The notes beneath the pieces are model-generated. The model made no database searches. It saw only the letters and a list, made by a program, of their open reading frames with translations, and was not told where the DNA came from. Position numbers and translations under genes: made by a program. 64,000 bases of DNA from Bacteroidota bacterium (GTDB lineage Bacteria > Bacteroidota > Ignavibacteria > Kryptoniales > JAKASW01): NCBI GenBank assembly GCA_023480735.1, contig JAMCXB010000067.1, positions 19,801 to 83,800 of the forward strand, in the 5' to 3' direction. Positions 53,435-62,200 of this stretch are shown piece by piece; position 1 is the first letter of the stretch; each line of letters starts with the position of its first letter.

Positions 53435-56400
53435 TCAGTGTTCAGGTGGGAAAGCGGGCGTAAACGGCGGAATCGGTGGAATCTTCTTCGGGTTCTTCTT
53501 GATCTCGTTCATGAGATACTTCACCGCTTCATCAATCTGCGGGTCCTGCCCTTCCATCACGAGCTTCGGCGTTTCGTCGACTTTTATGTCAGGTTCTACG
53601 CCATAATTCTCTATGATCCATTCACTCTTCAAGCCATAGAGAGAGAACTGAGGCACCGTGACGTAACCGCCGTCAATAAGCGGCCGGTATCCGACGATAC
53701 CTCTTACCCCTCCCCATGTCCGCGTACCGATAAGCGGACCGAGGCCATATTTTCTGAAGTAGTACGGGAAGATATCTCCGTCGGACGCGGAGTAATGGTT
53801 GATGAGGCAAGCCATGTAACCATTGAAGACCGGTGCAGGGATTGTGGTCGGCGCACCGTGTCTCGACATTGACATGCCAACGAGGATTCTTCTGAGCCTT
53901 TCGAGCAGGAGCTGATCCACGAAACCGCCGCCATTGTAACGCTCGTCGATTATCAGTCCCTCTTTTGTTATTTGCGGATAGTATTGCTGAACGAACGCGT
54001 TGAGTCCGGCAGCTTCCATATCAGGTAAATATACATAGCCGATCTTTCCACCCGAGAGACTATCGACAAGCTCACGGTTGCGGACAATCCAGTCATTGTA
54101 TCGTAGGTTGTATTCGTCTGCAATCGGGTTGACTTCTACCGTCCATGCGCCCTTGAGTTCGGGCTTCGAGTTCACGAGCAGCGACACGGTGGTCCCGACG
54201 GTATTCTCCATCACGCTGTCTATGCTCATCGGGAATTTCACGGGGAGGTTGTTTATGGCCAGGATATAGTCGCCCTGATGAACGTTGACTCCCGGCATGG
54301 TCAGAGGTGAGATTCTATTCGGATTAGTGTTCAAACCGATCATTATCCTGCTTATCCTGTAGTAATCGCTCGCCTTGTCGAGAGAATAGTTCGCGCCAAG
54401 AAGACCGGTTATTGTTTGGTGAATCTCAGGATAATATCCGCCGCCGACGTACGTGTGCGAGTTTTGGAGCTCACCGATCATGTTGCTGATGAGCCCGGTC
54501 AGATCATACCGGTTATTGACATACGGAAGCATAACTTCGTATTTCTTCTTGACCGCTTCCCAATCGACGCCGTTCATTTCCGGTGAATAGAAGAACTGGC
54601 GCTCGAGCCTCCAAGCCTGGTTGAACATTTCCGTCCACTCTTCGTGGAAATTGACGAACATCTTCATGTTCGACACGTTGAGCTGGCCATCTCCTACTTT
54701 GTGTTCGACGGGTGTGGAGCTGAATATACCGAAGGTCTTTCCGCTCTGATACATGATGCTCGCCCCGTCGGCAGACAAGTCATACCCGTCAACCGGTGAG
54801 AGTATCTCGGTATCTTTCCGTTCGGTAAGGCTGTAGCAGTGAAGTGCCGACTGCTCACCTGACGCATTGCCGGAGAGTCCCATAGTCGGAAAAGTGACAT
54901 AGAAGATGTTGCCGTCAGTTTCGCTCAAGCCTCCAATATTGTTCGTTGGAATCGGTACCTCGACCGCCCTCGAGCCCAACCCTGCGAAGTCTATATTTAC
55001 TTCTTTCGATCTCTCATGCACAGTCTCCTTCTTTTCGGCGATCACCTTGCCTTCTTCCTTTTTCCGTTCCGTTATCTTTACCTCATCGTTCTTCGGCGCA
55101 AAAGGTGAGGCACTGTCCGTCTGGAGGGTGGCTACATAAATACCGGTCGACTTCGTATCGGTGAATTCCATGTCGAAGTTTCCTATGACGCCGTTGTAGT
55201 TACGATCCGACAGAAAGATCAGGTATTTACCTTCACTGTCGAAGATCGGGTCGTAATCATTCGTGTAGCCGTTTGTCACTTCGTGAATCTTGCTGTCGGC
55301 AAGTGAATAGATATAAATGGAGGTGAAGGTATTCTTGTGATGTTTGGCGTAAGTGATATACCGGCTGTCGGGTGACCAGGAGTATTCTGGGATTGCCCAA
55401 ATCGAGTCCTCGTCTACCAGAACCGGCTTCTTTGCTGAAATGTCGACATACCACAATTTGAAACTTTGGTCGGAGTAAAGAATCTTCTTGCTGTCCGGCG
55501 ACCAGACCATGTGGTCCAAATATTCCTTGTTCCCATGCGTGATTTGCATCGGCTCTGAATTTGGTTTGTCTTCGCGGAGGTAGATTTCCTCCCCACCAGT
55601 TCTGTCAGAAATGTAAGCTATGTATTTCCCGTCAGGCGACCAGACAGGGTCTTTATCGTCGACTCCTGACGTATTCGTGAGATCTCTCGTGTTGCCGTTC
55701 TTCTTCGGAACGGTGAATATATCTCCTCGGGCCTGGAAAACCGCCCTCTTCGCGTCCGGCGCAACCGCGAAATTCACTATATTCTTGCTTGCATCGACCC
55801 ACTTCGGCATCGCGAGCGATTCATCGTTCGGAATTGAAATGTCGAGCTTTGTCAGCTTATCACCCGGCAAGTCGAGGGTATACAGATACCCGCCGTTCTC
55901 GAAAATTATCGCGTTCGGACCGAGAGAAGCCCAGCTGCAATCATAGTCTTTGAAGAATGTGATCTGTTTGAATTCCTTCGTAGCCAGATCGTAAGACCAG
56001 ATATTCTTGCGCCGGTTAGTGTCCCTGTCCGATATGAAATATATGGTGTTCTTATACCACATCGGATCGGTGTCGGTACCTTTCCAGTCGCCCATCTGCT
56101 GTTCATCCATTGTCTTCACGTGATGGATGTAAATTTTCTGGGCCATACCGCCGTAATATCTTTTCCTTGCCCTGAAGTTTCTGAAAATCCTGTTATAGGC
56201 AAACTCTTTTCCGTTGGGTGAGAAACTGAGGAGTCCGCCCTTTGGAACAGGGAACTGGACCGGCATTCCTCCTTCGACAGAAATGGTGTACAGACTTCCG
56301 AACCACGTGTTGTACGTGTGCATTCGGGAGAGGAACAATATACTTTTCCCGTCAGGCGTCCATGTTATGACTTCATTGTTGGGTCCCATTCGTTCCGGAA

Positions 56401-56722
56401 TACCTTCGTCGTCCTGCCGGAAAGTCAGTTGACGAGGTTGACCGCCTTCACTCGGCATCACATAAACATTAAAGTTCCCGTCGTACTGGCCTGTAAATGC
56501 TATCCATTTCCCGTCCGGGCTGAATTTCGGGAACAGCTCCAGTCCAGGATCTGAAGTAAGTCTTCTCGCTACGCCGCCTTGAGAAGAAACCTCATAGATG
56601 TCTCCGGCATACACGAAGACTACCTTGTCGCCGTGTATGTCGGGGAATCGAAGAAGCCTCGCGTCGTTGATTGCGAATGCATTGGAAAAGAGAAAGAGAA
56701 ATGTAACAACAAGTTTCCTCAC
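53435..56722 (-). CDS. Tricorn-like S41 serine protease, secreted
   Basis: A large self-compartmentalising protease type. The 1095 residues start with a signal peptide (RKLVVTFLFLFSNAFA), so it should act in the periplasm, whereas archaeal tricorn is cytoplasmic. Two WD40-like beta-propellers follow (about residues 25-330 and 340-650, with many SPDGKxI blades), then a helical C1 part with the catalytic His in GELQNSHTYVGGG (about 757), a PDZ domain (about 785-860) and an S41 core with the nucleophile Ser in NHYSASDGDIFPYYF (about 976) and TRTWGGVRG. The GTG start has GGAGGAT upstream. It ends at a strong terminator. Confidence 0.92.
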   Translation of the reverse strand: MRKLVVTFLFLFSNAFAINDARLLRFPDIHGDKVVFVYAGDIYEVSSQGGVARRLTSDPGLELFPKFSPDGKWIAFTGQYDGNFNVYVMPSEGGQPRQLTFRQDDEGIPERMGPNNEVITWTPDGKSILFLSRMHTYNTWFGSLYTISVEGGMPVQFPVPKGGLLSFSPNGKEFAYNRIFRNFRARKRYYGGMAQKIYIHHVKTMDEQQMGDWKGTDTDPMWYKNTIYFISDRDTNRRKNIWSYDLATKEFKQITFFKDYDCSWASLGPNAIIFENGGYLYTLDLPGDKLTKLDISIPNDESLAMPKWVDASKNIVNFAVAPDAKRAVFQARGDIFTVPKKNGNTRDLTNTSGVDDKDPVWSPDGKYIAYISDRTGGEEIYLREDKPNSEPMQITHGNKEYLDHMVWSPDSKKILYSDQSFKLWYVDISAKKPVLVDEDSIWAIPEYSWSPDSRYITYAKHHKNTFTSIYIYSLADSKIHEVTNGYTNDYDPIFDSEGKYLIFLSDRNYNGVIGNFDMEFTDTKSTGIYVATLQTDSASPFAPKNDEVKITERKKEEGKVIAEKKETVHERSKEVNIDFAGLGSRAVEVPIPTNNIGGLSETDGNIFYVTFPTMGLSGNASGEQSALHCYSLTERKDTEILSPVDGYDLSADGASIMYQSGKTFGIFSSTPVEHKVGDGQLNVSNMKMFVNFHEEWTEMFNQAWRLERQFFYSPEMNGVDWEAVKKKYEVMLPYVNNRYDLTGLISNMIGELQNSHTYVGGGYYPEIHQTITGLLGANYSLDKASDYYRISRIMIGLNTNPNRISPLTMPGVNVHQGDYILAINNLPVKFPMSIDSVMENTVGTTVSLLVNSKPELKGAWTVEVNPIADEYNLRYNDWIVRNRELVDSLSGGKIGYVYLPDMEAAGLNAFVQQYYPQITKEGLIIDERYNGGGFVDQLLLERLRRILVGMSMSRHGAPTTIPAPVFNGYMACLINHYSASDGDIFPYYFRKYGLGPLIGTRTWGGVRGIVGYRPLIDGGYVTVPQFSLYGLKSEWIIENYGVEPDIKVDETPKLVMEGQDPQIDEAVKYLMNEIKKNPKKIPPIPPFTPAFPPEH

Positions 56723-56928
56723 AGTTATCCTCCGGATTTTTCATAATTTTAACTCAAAATCGGCGATAAAAAAAGAATACAACCCAATTGTGTGACCCCA
56801 TTAGTTCCTTGCTGGCCGTCGCAGAGACGAGAGCCCCCTGTCCAGAGGAGGCTTCGATCCTGACACCTAGAAGCTCGTTATGTACGGCCCTTGGTGCCTT
56901 CGGGAATTGTTATTGTGTGCCCCAAAAG

Positions 56929-57837
56929 TCAGTACGTCATGACCTTAACCGACGAGACTCCGGCGTCCACATCCAGAAACACCTTTTTCTTTGCGCTAGA
57001 AAAGTTAGATGTCCGGTAATAGCCGTCTTCCCCTTTCACAAAATCCGGAAACGATTTTGTGGAGAGCTCTGCCTGATCTTTAATCTGACATCCTGAAGAG
57101 GATGGTACATAAACGACCAAAGAAGACGCCCCAGTGTCGATCGTCAGTCTTGTAGTGTCAGCTTCATTGCCAAGCCTGATTTCTATCTTGGAGGCTCCGG
57201 CCTTTATTTCCGCTGACCGGACTTTGAAAGGAGTAAGGTCGAAGTCTACCTTGCAAGCACCGACATTCAGATCCATTTCCCAATCGGGGTTGGGGTTCAG
57301 CTTCAAATTTAGCGTATTTTTCCCACCCCCGAATCGCCAGTGTCCATTTCCGCTCTCAAAGCGAAGACCTACGGTCTGCGTCGCACCATCCTTATCCGTG
57401 TTGAAGGAATAGTTTCCCATGTTTGATTCTGCGTTCGCTTGAATCAAATCATCGGTTGTGGTGCCGTCAATCGAAAAGGTTCCGGCACCGTCGTTTAGCG
57501 TGAGGACGGCATGGCGAATATTCTTGTCGAACTGCTGCGCGAATTTCTGTGTGTGTATGCTTCCCTTTTCCCCGTAGAACAAGCCCTTCACGTTTCCCCA
57601 GCCGACCGACGCAGCCGAGAATATCCAGGCTAATACGAGGACGGATGTGACAGCGTAGAAGACCGCCCGCCACTTGGGATTCGGAACCAGAATTGAAATG
57701 CCTGCGAAGACAAGGAGTACTGGCCAGAGTCTGAAAATGAAATGCCAGTCGAGTCTCAAGACGTCGAAGTTCGACAGGATAAGCGCAATTCCGAGAACAA
57801 CTATCAACAGCCCTGCAAACAGTCTGCTAACCCTCAT
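56929..57837 (-). CDS. LiaF-like/toastrack envelope-stress protein
   Basis: About 302 residues from ATG at 57837, which has GGAGGAGAG upstream. An upstream in-frame extension to 57900 lies inside the PspC frame and was not used. The N-terminus has two to four membrane segments (LFAGLLIVVLGIALILSNFDVL, WPVLLVFAGISILV, AVFYAVTSVLVLAWIFSAASVGWGNV) like the DUF5668 region of LiaI/LiaF-type proteins. The C-terminal half has repeated short strands with GACKVDFDLTPFKVRSAEIKAGASKIEIRLG and DAGVSSVKVMTY, the toastrack (DUF4097/DUF2154) fold. It overlaps the PspC gene by 11 bases, so the two are a module. Confidence 0.82.
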   Translation of the reverse strand: MRVSRLFAGLLIVVLGIALILSNFDVLRLDWHFIFRLWPVLLVFAGISILVPNPKWRAVFYAVTSVLVLAWIFSAASVGWGNVKGLFYGEKGSIHTQKFAQQFDKNIRHAVLTLNDGAGTFSIDGTTTDDLIQANAESNMGNYSFNTDKDGATQTVGLRFESGNGHWRFGGGKNTLNLKLNPNPDWEMDLNVGACKVDFDLTPFKVRSAEIKAGASKIEIRLGNEADTTRLTIDTGASSLVVYVPSSSGCQIKDQAELSTKSFPDFVKGEDGYYRTSNFSSAKKKVFLDVDAGVSSVKVMTY

Positions 57838-58282
57838 GACTCTCCTCCTTCCCGTTTTCCTTATGCAGCGAGTTGAAGACCATCCCCGCACCAATCGCAA
57901 CTAGAATCAGGGGCCAAGTATCTGAAAAGCTAAATTGCGGCAGGTAGTTCTGCATCAAAAAAAGACCTCCGAGAACTACTAAGATGGTCCCACCAACGAC
58001 GCTTCCTCGTCGTCGGTGACTCCTATAATCATGGTTCTGAGTCTTCTCTTGCATGGCTGCTCCTTCTTCTGTCGGTATTGCGTTTTTGTGAAATTCAATT
58101 GCTTCAAAAGGCACAACAATCCAGAGAATCAAATACGCAAGAACCCCAAACCCGCTGGCAAGGGTTGCCAGCACAAAAATGACTCTGACGAGAACCGGAT
58201 CGATGTCAAAATACTCACCCAACCCACCTGCGACTCCGGCAATCACTCGGTTTTTTCTCGATCGATAAAGCCTTCGGTCCAT
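57827..58282 (-). CDS. PspC-domain membrane protein
   Basis: Phage-shock-type membrane protein. The 151 residues start MDRRLYRSRKNRVIAGVAGGLGEYFDIDPVLVRVIFVLATLASGFGVLAYLILWIVVPFE, the classic PspC domain (GVxxGLaeYfxidp...Rv.fv). A linker with EEGAAMQEKTQNHDYRSHRRRGSVVGG follows, then a second membrane region (LVVLGGLFLMQNYLPQF, WPLILVAIGAGMVF) like the DUF5668/LiaI unit. It is followed by the toastrack protein with an 11-base overlap, a pairing that suggests envelope-stress sensing. Confidence 0.93.
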   Translation of the reverse strand: MDRRLYRSRKNRVIAGVAGGLGEYFDIDPVLVRVIFVLATLASGFGVLAYLILWIVVPFEAIEFHKNAIPTEEGAAMQEKTQNHDYRSHRRRGSVVGGTILVVLGGLFLMQNYLPQFSFSDTWPLILVAIGAGMVFNSLHKENGKEESHEG

Positions 58283-58347
58283 GATTGAACTCCTTTTGCA
58301 AAGAAATACGTCGATTCCGTCAAAAGGTTACCGAAATACCGGAGATC

Positions 58348-58377
58348 TCTCGAATCTCACCGTCTCGAATCTCACCG
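58348..58377. repeat. 15-bp tandem duplication
   Basis: Two exact copies of TCTCGAATCTCACCG in tandem between the cold-shock gene terminator and the PspC gene. No function is known. It may be slippage. Confidence 0.85.
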
Positions 58378-58386
58378 GTACTATCA

Positions 58387-58422
58387 AAAAAATCCCGACT
58401 AACTTGCTGTCAGTCGGGATTC
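58387..58422 (-). terminator. Rho-independent terminator of the cold-shock gene
   Basis: A 10-bp stem (AATCCCGACT at 58392-58401, AGTCGGGATT at 58413-58422) with an 11-base loop, followed by about seven T on the minus strand. It lies 56 bases after the cold-shock stop. Confidence 0.9.
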
Positions 58423-58478
58423 GAAGCTTTGAGCGGCTTCAGCCTACACTGACCGGAGTCAGCATTGGCTGGCGCAGG

Positions 58479-58679
58479 TTAGATCTTCTTTACCTTCGCC
58501 GCCTGCAAACCTTTCGGGCCTTGCTCGACTTCAAACTGAACCTTGTCGCCTTCTTTCAAAGTCTTATAGCCGTCGCCAATGATAGCTTTGAAATGAACGA
58601 ACACGTCGTCTCCGCCTTCGCGAGAGATGAAGCCGTATCCCTTGGTTGCGTTGAACCACTTTACGGTTCCTTGCTCCAT
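58479..58679 (-). CDS. Cold-shock protein, CspA family
   Basis: Single-stranded RNA/DNA-binding chaperone. The 66 residues are the normal length: [50 protein letters not shown], then [16 protein letters not shown]1 (KGYGFI) and RNP2 (VFVHF) are intact. An SD-like GAAAGGAT precedes the ATG. The upstream region carries a 303-bp element bounded by a perfect inverted repeat (58696-58998), whose near end lies 16 bases from the start codon. The gene is monocistronic and ends at a clear terminator. Confidence 0.96.
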   Translation of the reverse strand: MEQGTVKWFNATKGYGFISREGGDDVFVHFKAIIGDGYKTLKEGDKVQFEVEQGPKGLQAAKVKKI

Positions 58680-58695
58680 TGCTGGATCCTTTCAA

Positions 58696-58998
58696 TAATG
58701 TTTCTAAATGCGTACCCGAGCCGTCGCGCCAGATGTCCTTGGCTTATACAGTATTGTCCCGACAGGGGCCGGGATCCCGGCTAGAAGCCGGGACCGGTGA
58801 AGTAAACAGGAAGTTCAGGACTTCACCTCTGCATACGATGCTACGCCTCGTGTAGAATCCTTAACAACGGAGCCAGCACACGGGGGCTTACATCTCGTAG
58901 AATCCGGCAGGCTCTCCGGATTTTACGACTGCAGCTACAACCTATAAAAGCATGATCCCACTTGCCTTCGTATCTCGGGTACGCATTTAGAAACATTA
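58696..58998. repeat. 303-bp non-coding element with perfect 25-bp terminal inverted repeats
   Basis: The ends 58696-58720 and 58974-58998 are perfect reverse complements over 25 bases (TAATGTTTCTAAATGCGTAC... in one sense). Inside are several smaller hairpins: CCCGGCT-AGA-AGCCGGG near 58778-58794, GTGAAG...CTTCAC near 58797-58826 and AATCCGG...CCGGATT near 58900-58922. No ORF is seen. TA flanks both ends if the repeat is trimmed by two bases, like a Tc1/mariner-type MITE. If transcribed toward the cold-shock gene, it would instead make a very long 5' UTR closed by a 25-bp stem just before the SD. Confidence 0.85.
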
Positions 58999-59259
58999 CA
59001 CTGCCGCTCATTCATCTGCATTCATAAGCGACATGGCGCCTTGAGCGCCATTTGGCGCAAACAACGGTGTACTGTTATTTGCGCGTATATGATAGTGCTT
59101 GACAATTTCAAATGCAAATAAAGAATTAGGAAAAAATGAGAACGATTTTCTCCGATGCCTCAAAACGAGTGTTTTAGGCGTTTCTCCAAAACGGCCTGGC
59201 TGGCTGTAAGAATTTCTCCTCTGTATGTGCACTCTCGCTCCAGGTTAGCACCAGATCGG
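58999..59259. other. Intergenic region upstream of the inverted-repeat element
   Basis: Spacer between the repeat element and the histidine kinase stop. It holds a small hairpin ATGGCGC-CTTGA-GCGCCAT (59033-59051) and the promoter candidate at 59084-59111. No conserved ORF was recognised. Confidence 0.5.
59084..59111 (-). promoter_or_regulatory. Candidate promoter for the cold-shock transcript
   Basis: On the minus strand TTGAAA (59106-59111) and TATACG (59084-59089) are spaced by 16 bases, like a sigma-70 -35/-10 pair. If used, transcription would start near 59077 and cross the whole inverted-repeat element, giving a leader of about 400 bases. This is based on pattern only. Confidence 0.35.
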
Positions 59260-62200
59260 TCAGTTTATAAACCTATCGACAAGCTGATTCTGCAATTCGT
59301 CCAGAGTGAAAGGCTTTCGCAGTATTCCCACTCCCCCATTGTTCAAGATGTCCTGGACTTTACCTTCTGCACTGTATCCTGTTGCTACTAATACTGGGAG
59401 TTCAGGTCGAACCTTATGGATCTCAAAAAAAGTGTCGCTGCCGTCCATGCCCGGCATTATCATATCAAGAACCACAACATCTATCTTTGATTCGTTCTTC
59501 ACGATTTCAATTGCCCTCTCTCCGTTTTCCGCGGTTACAACATTGAATCCGAAGAGCGTGAGGGAATCCTTCAACAAATCGCGAATCTCAACTTCGTCGT
59601 CGACGACGAGACATACCTTGTCCTTAACGATTCTGGGAACCTCCAATTCGCTTCCGACCTTTCTTAACAAGCCTGGCTTTGAAGAGACCGGCAAATAGAC
59701 TCTGACGGTTGTTCCCTTATCAATCTCGCTGTCTACTTCGACTTCACCTCCGTGGTTTTTCACTATTCCGTAAACCATCGACAGCCCGAGTCCCGTTCCC
59801 TTCCCCTTCGGTTTTGTTGTGAAGAAAGGTTCGAAGATACGAGGCAGATTTTCTTTAGATATTCCGTGCCCGGTATCAGAAACCTCAACCACCACATAGC
59901 TCCGTCTTTCAAGATTAAGCTTTGAGCTTTCGGCCTCGGCGGAATTGAGTATCCAGGTGGACAATCTCAGCGCCCCTCCTTCAGGCATCGCATCCCTGGC
60001 GTTAAGTACCAGATTCATCACTACCTGCGAAAGCTGCGACTCGTCTCCCTCTGCCATCGGGAGTCCTTCTTGAAGGTGTAAAGTGACGTCGACGTTCTTC
60101 TCTATCATCTTCTTTGTCATGTCGACAGTCTCCGTACATATACGGTTGAAGTTGACGCTCGTCACCGACGTCTTCCCCTTGCGTGCGAATCCCAAGAGTT
60201 GCTTAGTCAGTTCAGCGGCGCGCTGGGCCGACTTTTCGATTGTATCGAGATATCTGGAAAGTTTCCTCTCTCCCTTCAACTCAAGCTTGAGAAGTCCCGA
60301 ATATCCCAGGATCGCCCCAAGGATGTTGTTGAAATCGTGGGCCACCCCGCCGGCCAGAGTGCCAAGGCTCTCCATCTTCTGGGAATGTCTTAGCTGCTCC
60401 TCCAATCTGTGAGTCTCAGCCTCATTTCTCTCCCGTTCATACTCAAAAGCCAGCCGTTGTCGGACCAACTGCAGAATGTTCATTTGAGACCTGGTGGAAT
60501 TCAGGGGCCTCTCACCCGCCAGGATAATTATTCCGACTCGCTGAGCATCCACTTCTATCTCGGTTGCGTAATACGAGTTTAGTCTTCTTTCAACGCCGAA
60601 AATGCTGTTCAGATAAGAAAGCTTCGCCTGATCTTTCTGCAGAAGTTCTTCCACTCCCTGGATCTTCAGTGTGTGGAAGTATCGATTTCCGATTTTTGCG
60701 ACATGGGCAAAGCTTGAATCGTTTTTCTGATCATAGTCTCCCATAAATACTACGTCGGTGTTAAATACTTCCGCAAGCAAATCTGCGTAGTTTTCTATCA
60801 GCTCTATTCCCGTATGCGCCAATGCGACCCCGTACGCCTTCTCTATCCATTCGCTCGTGCGCACCAGATCGGAGACATCGTTTAGAAACAAAATCTGTCG
60901 AGCAGCACCTGTATCTGACGTGATAGCGCTGGAGACCACCTCGAAATGATGTCTCCAGCCATCAATCGTGGCAGTTGCCCGTTGTTTCTTTCCCGGATCC
61001 GCAGCTTCAACTGCCAGGAACAGGTTCTCGCGACAATCCTCATCAAAAAATTCAAGGATCACCCTGTCCAGCGCCGATATGGAGGAGAGACCAAAAGTCT
61101 TGAGGAACTTATCATTGCAGAATTCAATCTTCCCGGTCTTGTCCGTCACCACTATGAGATCGCTGCTTGATTCCGTAATCGTGCGATATCGCAATTCCGA
61201 TTCCTTAATCTCACTATGCATCCGCTCCTTCTTCAGAGCAAGAGCCGCCTGGTGAGCGAACCCTTCCAGAAGCTGCTGGTGCTCCCCGCGAAACGCGTCG
61301 GTCCTGGAAAAATTGTCCAGCGAGATGACTCCCAATATTTCATCATCTACCTCAAGGGGTACTGCGACAGCAGACTTAATTTTCGGAATGAGGGGAGACT
61401 GCTGCGTGTTATTGAGGGGTGGAAACAGGGATGCGTCACTTACGATCACGGATGTACCAGTCGTGAAGGCTCTCCCTCCCCAACCTTCGGATGAATTAAG
61501 AGTGAACCGATCTTTCATCTCCTCCGGATAACCGATGGAGGCGCTCATTTTGAGGCTCTTCTCCGCCTTATCAAACGTCAGGATTGACCCCGCATCTGCC
61601 GCAGGTATTCCTTCTTTCACCGCCGCGAGCAAATTACTAAGGAGTTCCCGGAGATTGCTGCTGTGCATCAAGGAAGCGTTGAAGTCGAGCATCCGTTGGA
61701 GCTGCTGAGTTTTTCTCTTCAATTCTTCCCTTGCAATCTTATCCTCCGTCACGTCCCTGGCGACACCAAGCAGCCCGGTTATTTTTCCATTCTCCCAAAT
61801 CGTCGTCACATTATAGTCAACAGTCCTGATTTCACCCGACTTCTTGACAAATCGGAACTCATACCTGCTGACCGTGTCTCTTCCGGAAATTCGTTCCCTG
61901 TATCGAGTGACGACGAAATGCAAATCGTCGGGGTGTACCAAGAATCCGAAATCCTTGCCGAGAACCTCATCGGATGTATAACCGGAGGCTTCCTCAAATT
62001 TCGGACTCACGTAAAGCATTTTGCCCCCTATCCCGACAAATATGACGGGATCATTCACATTCTCAAGGACGAGGCTATATAATTGCTCGCTTCTCAGGAG
62101 GTCCTGATAAAGGCGTGAATTATGAAGTGCAACGGCGAACTGAGATGTAAAAATCTCAAGCGCTTCCCGATCGCCCTCCACAAAGGGCTCTTCATTCAGC

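Noticed and set aside
56788..57096. 102-codon frame on the + strand
   Set aside because: It overlaps the end of the toastrack gene on the other strand and shows no conserved features.
59008..59232. 74-codon frame on the - strand upstream of the cold-shock gene
   Set aside because: No SD, low-complexity and biased composition, and it covers a promoter-like sequence.
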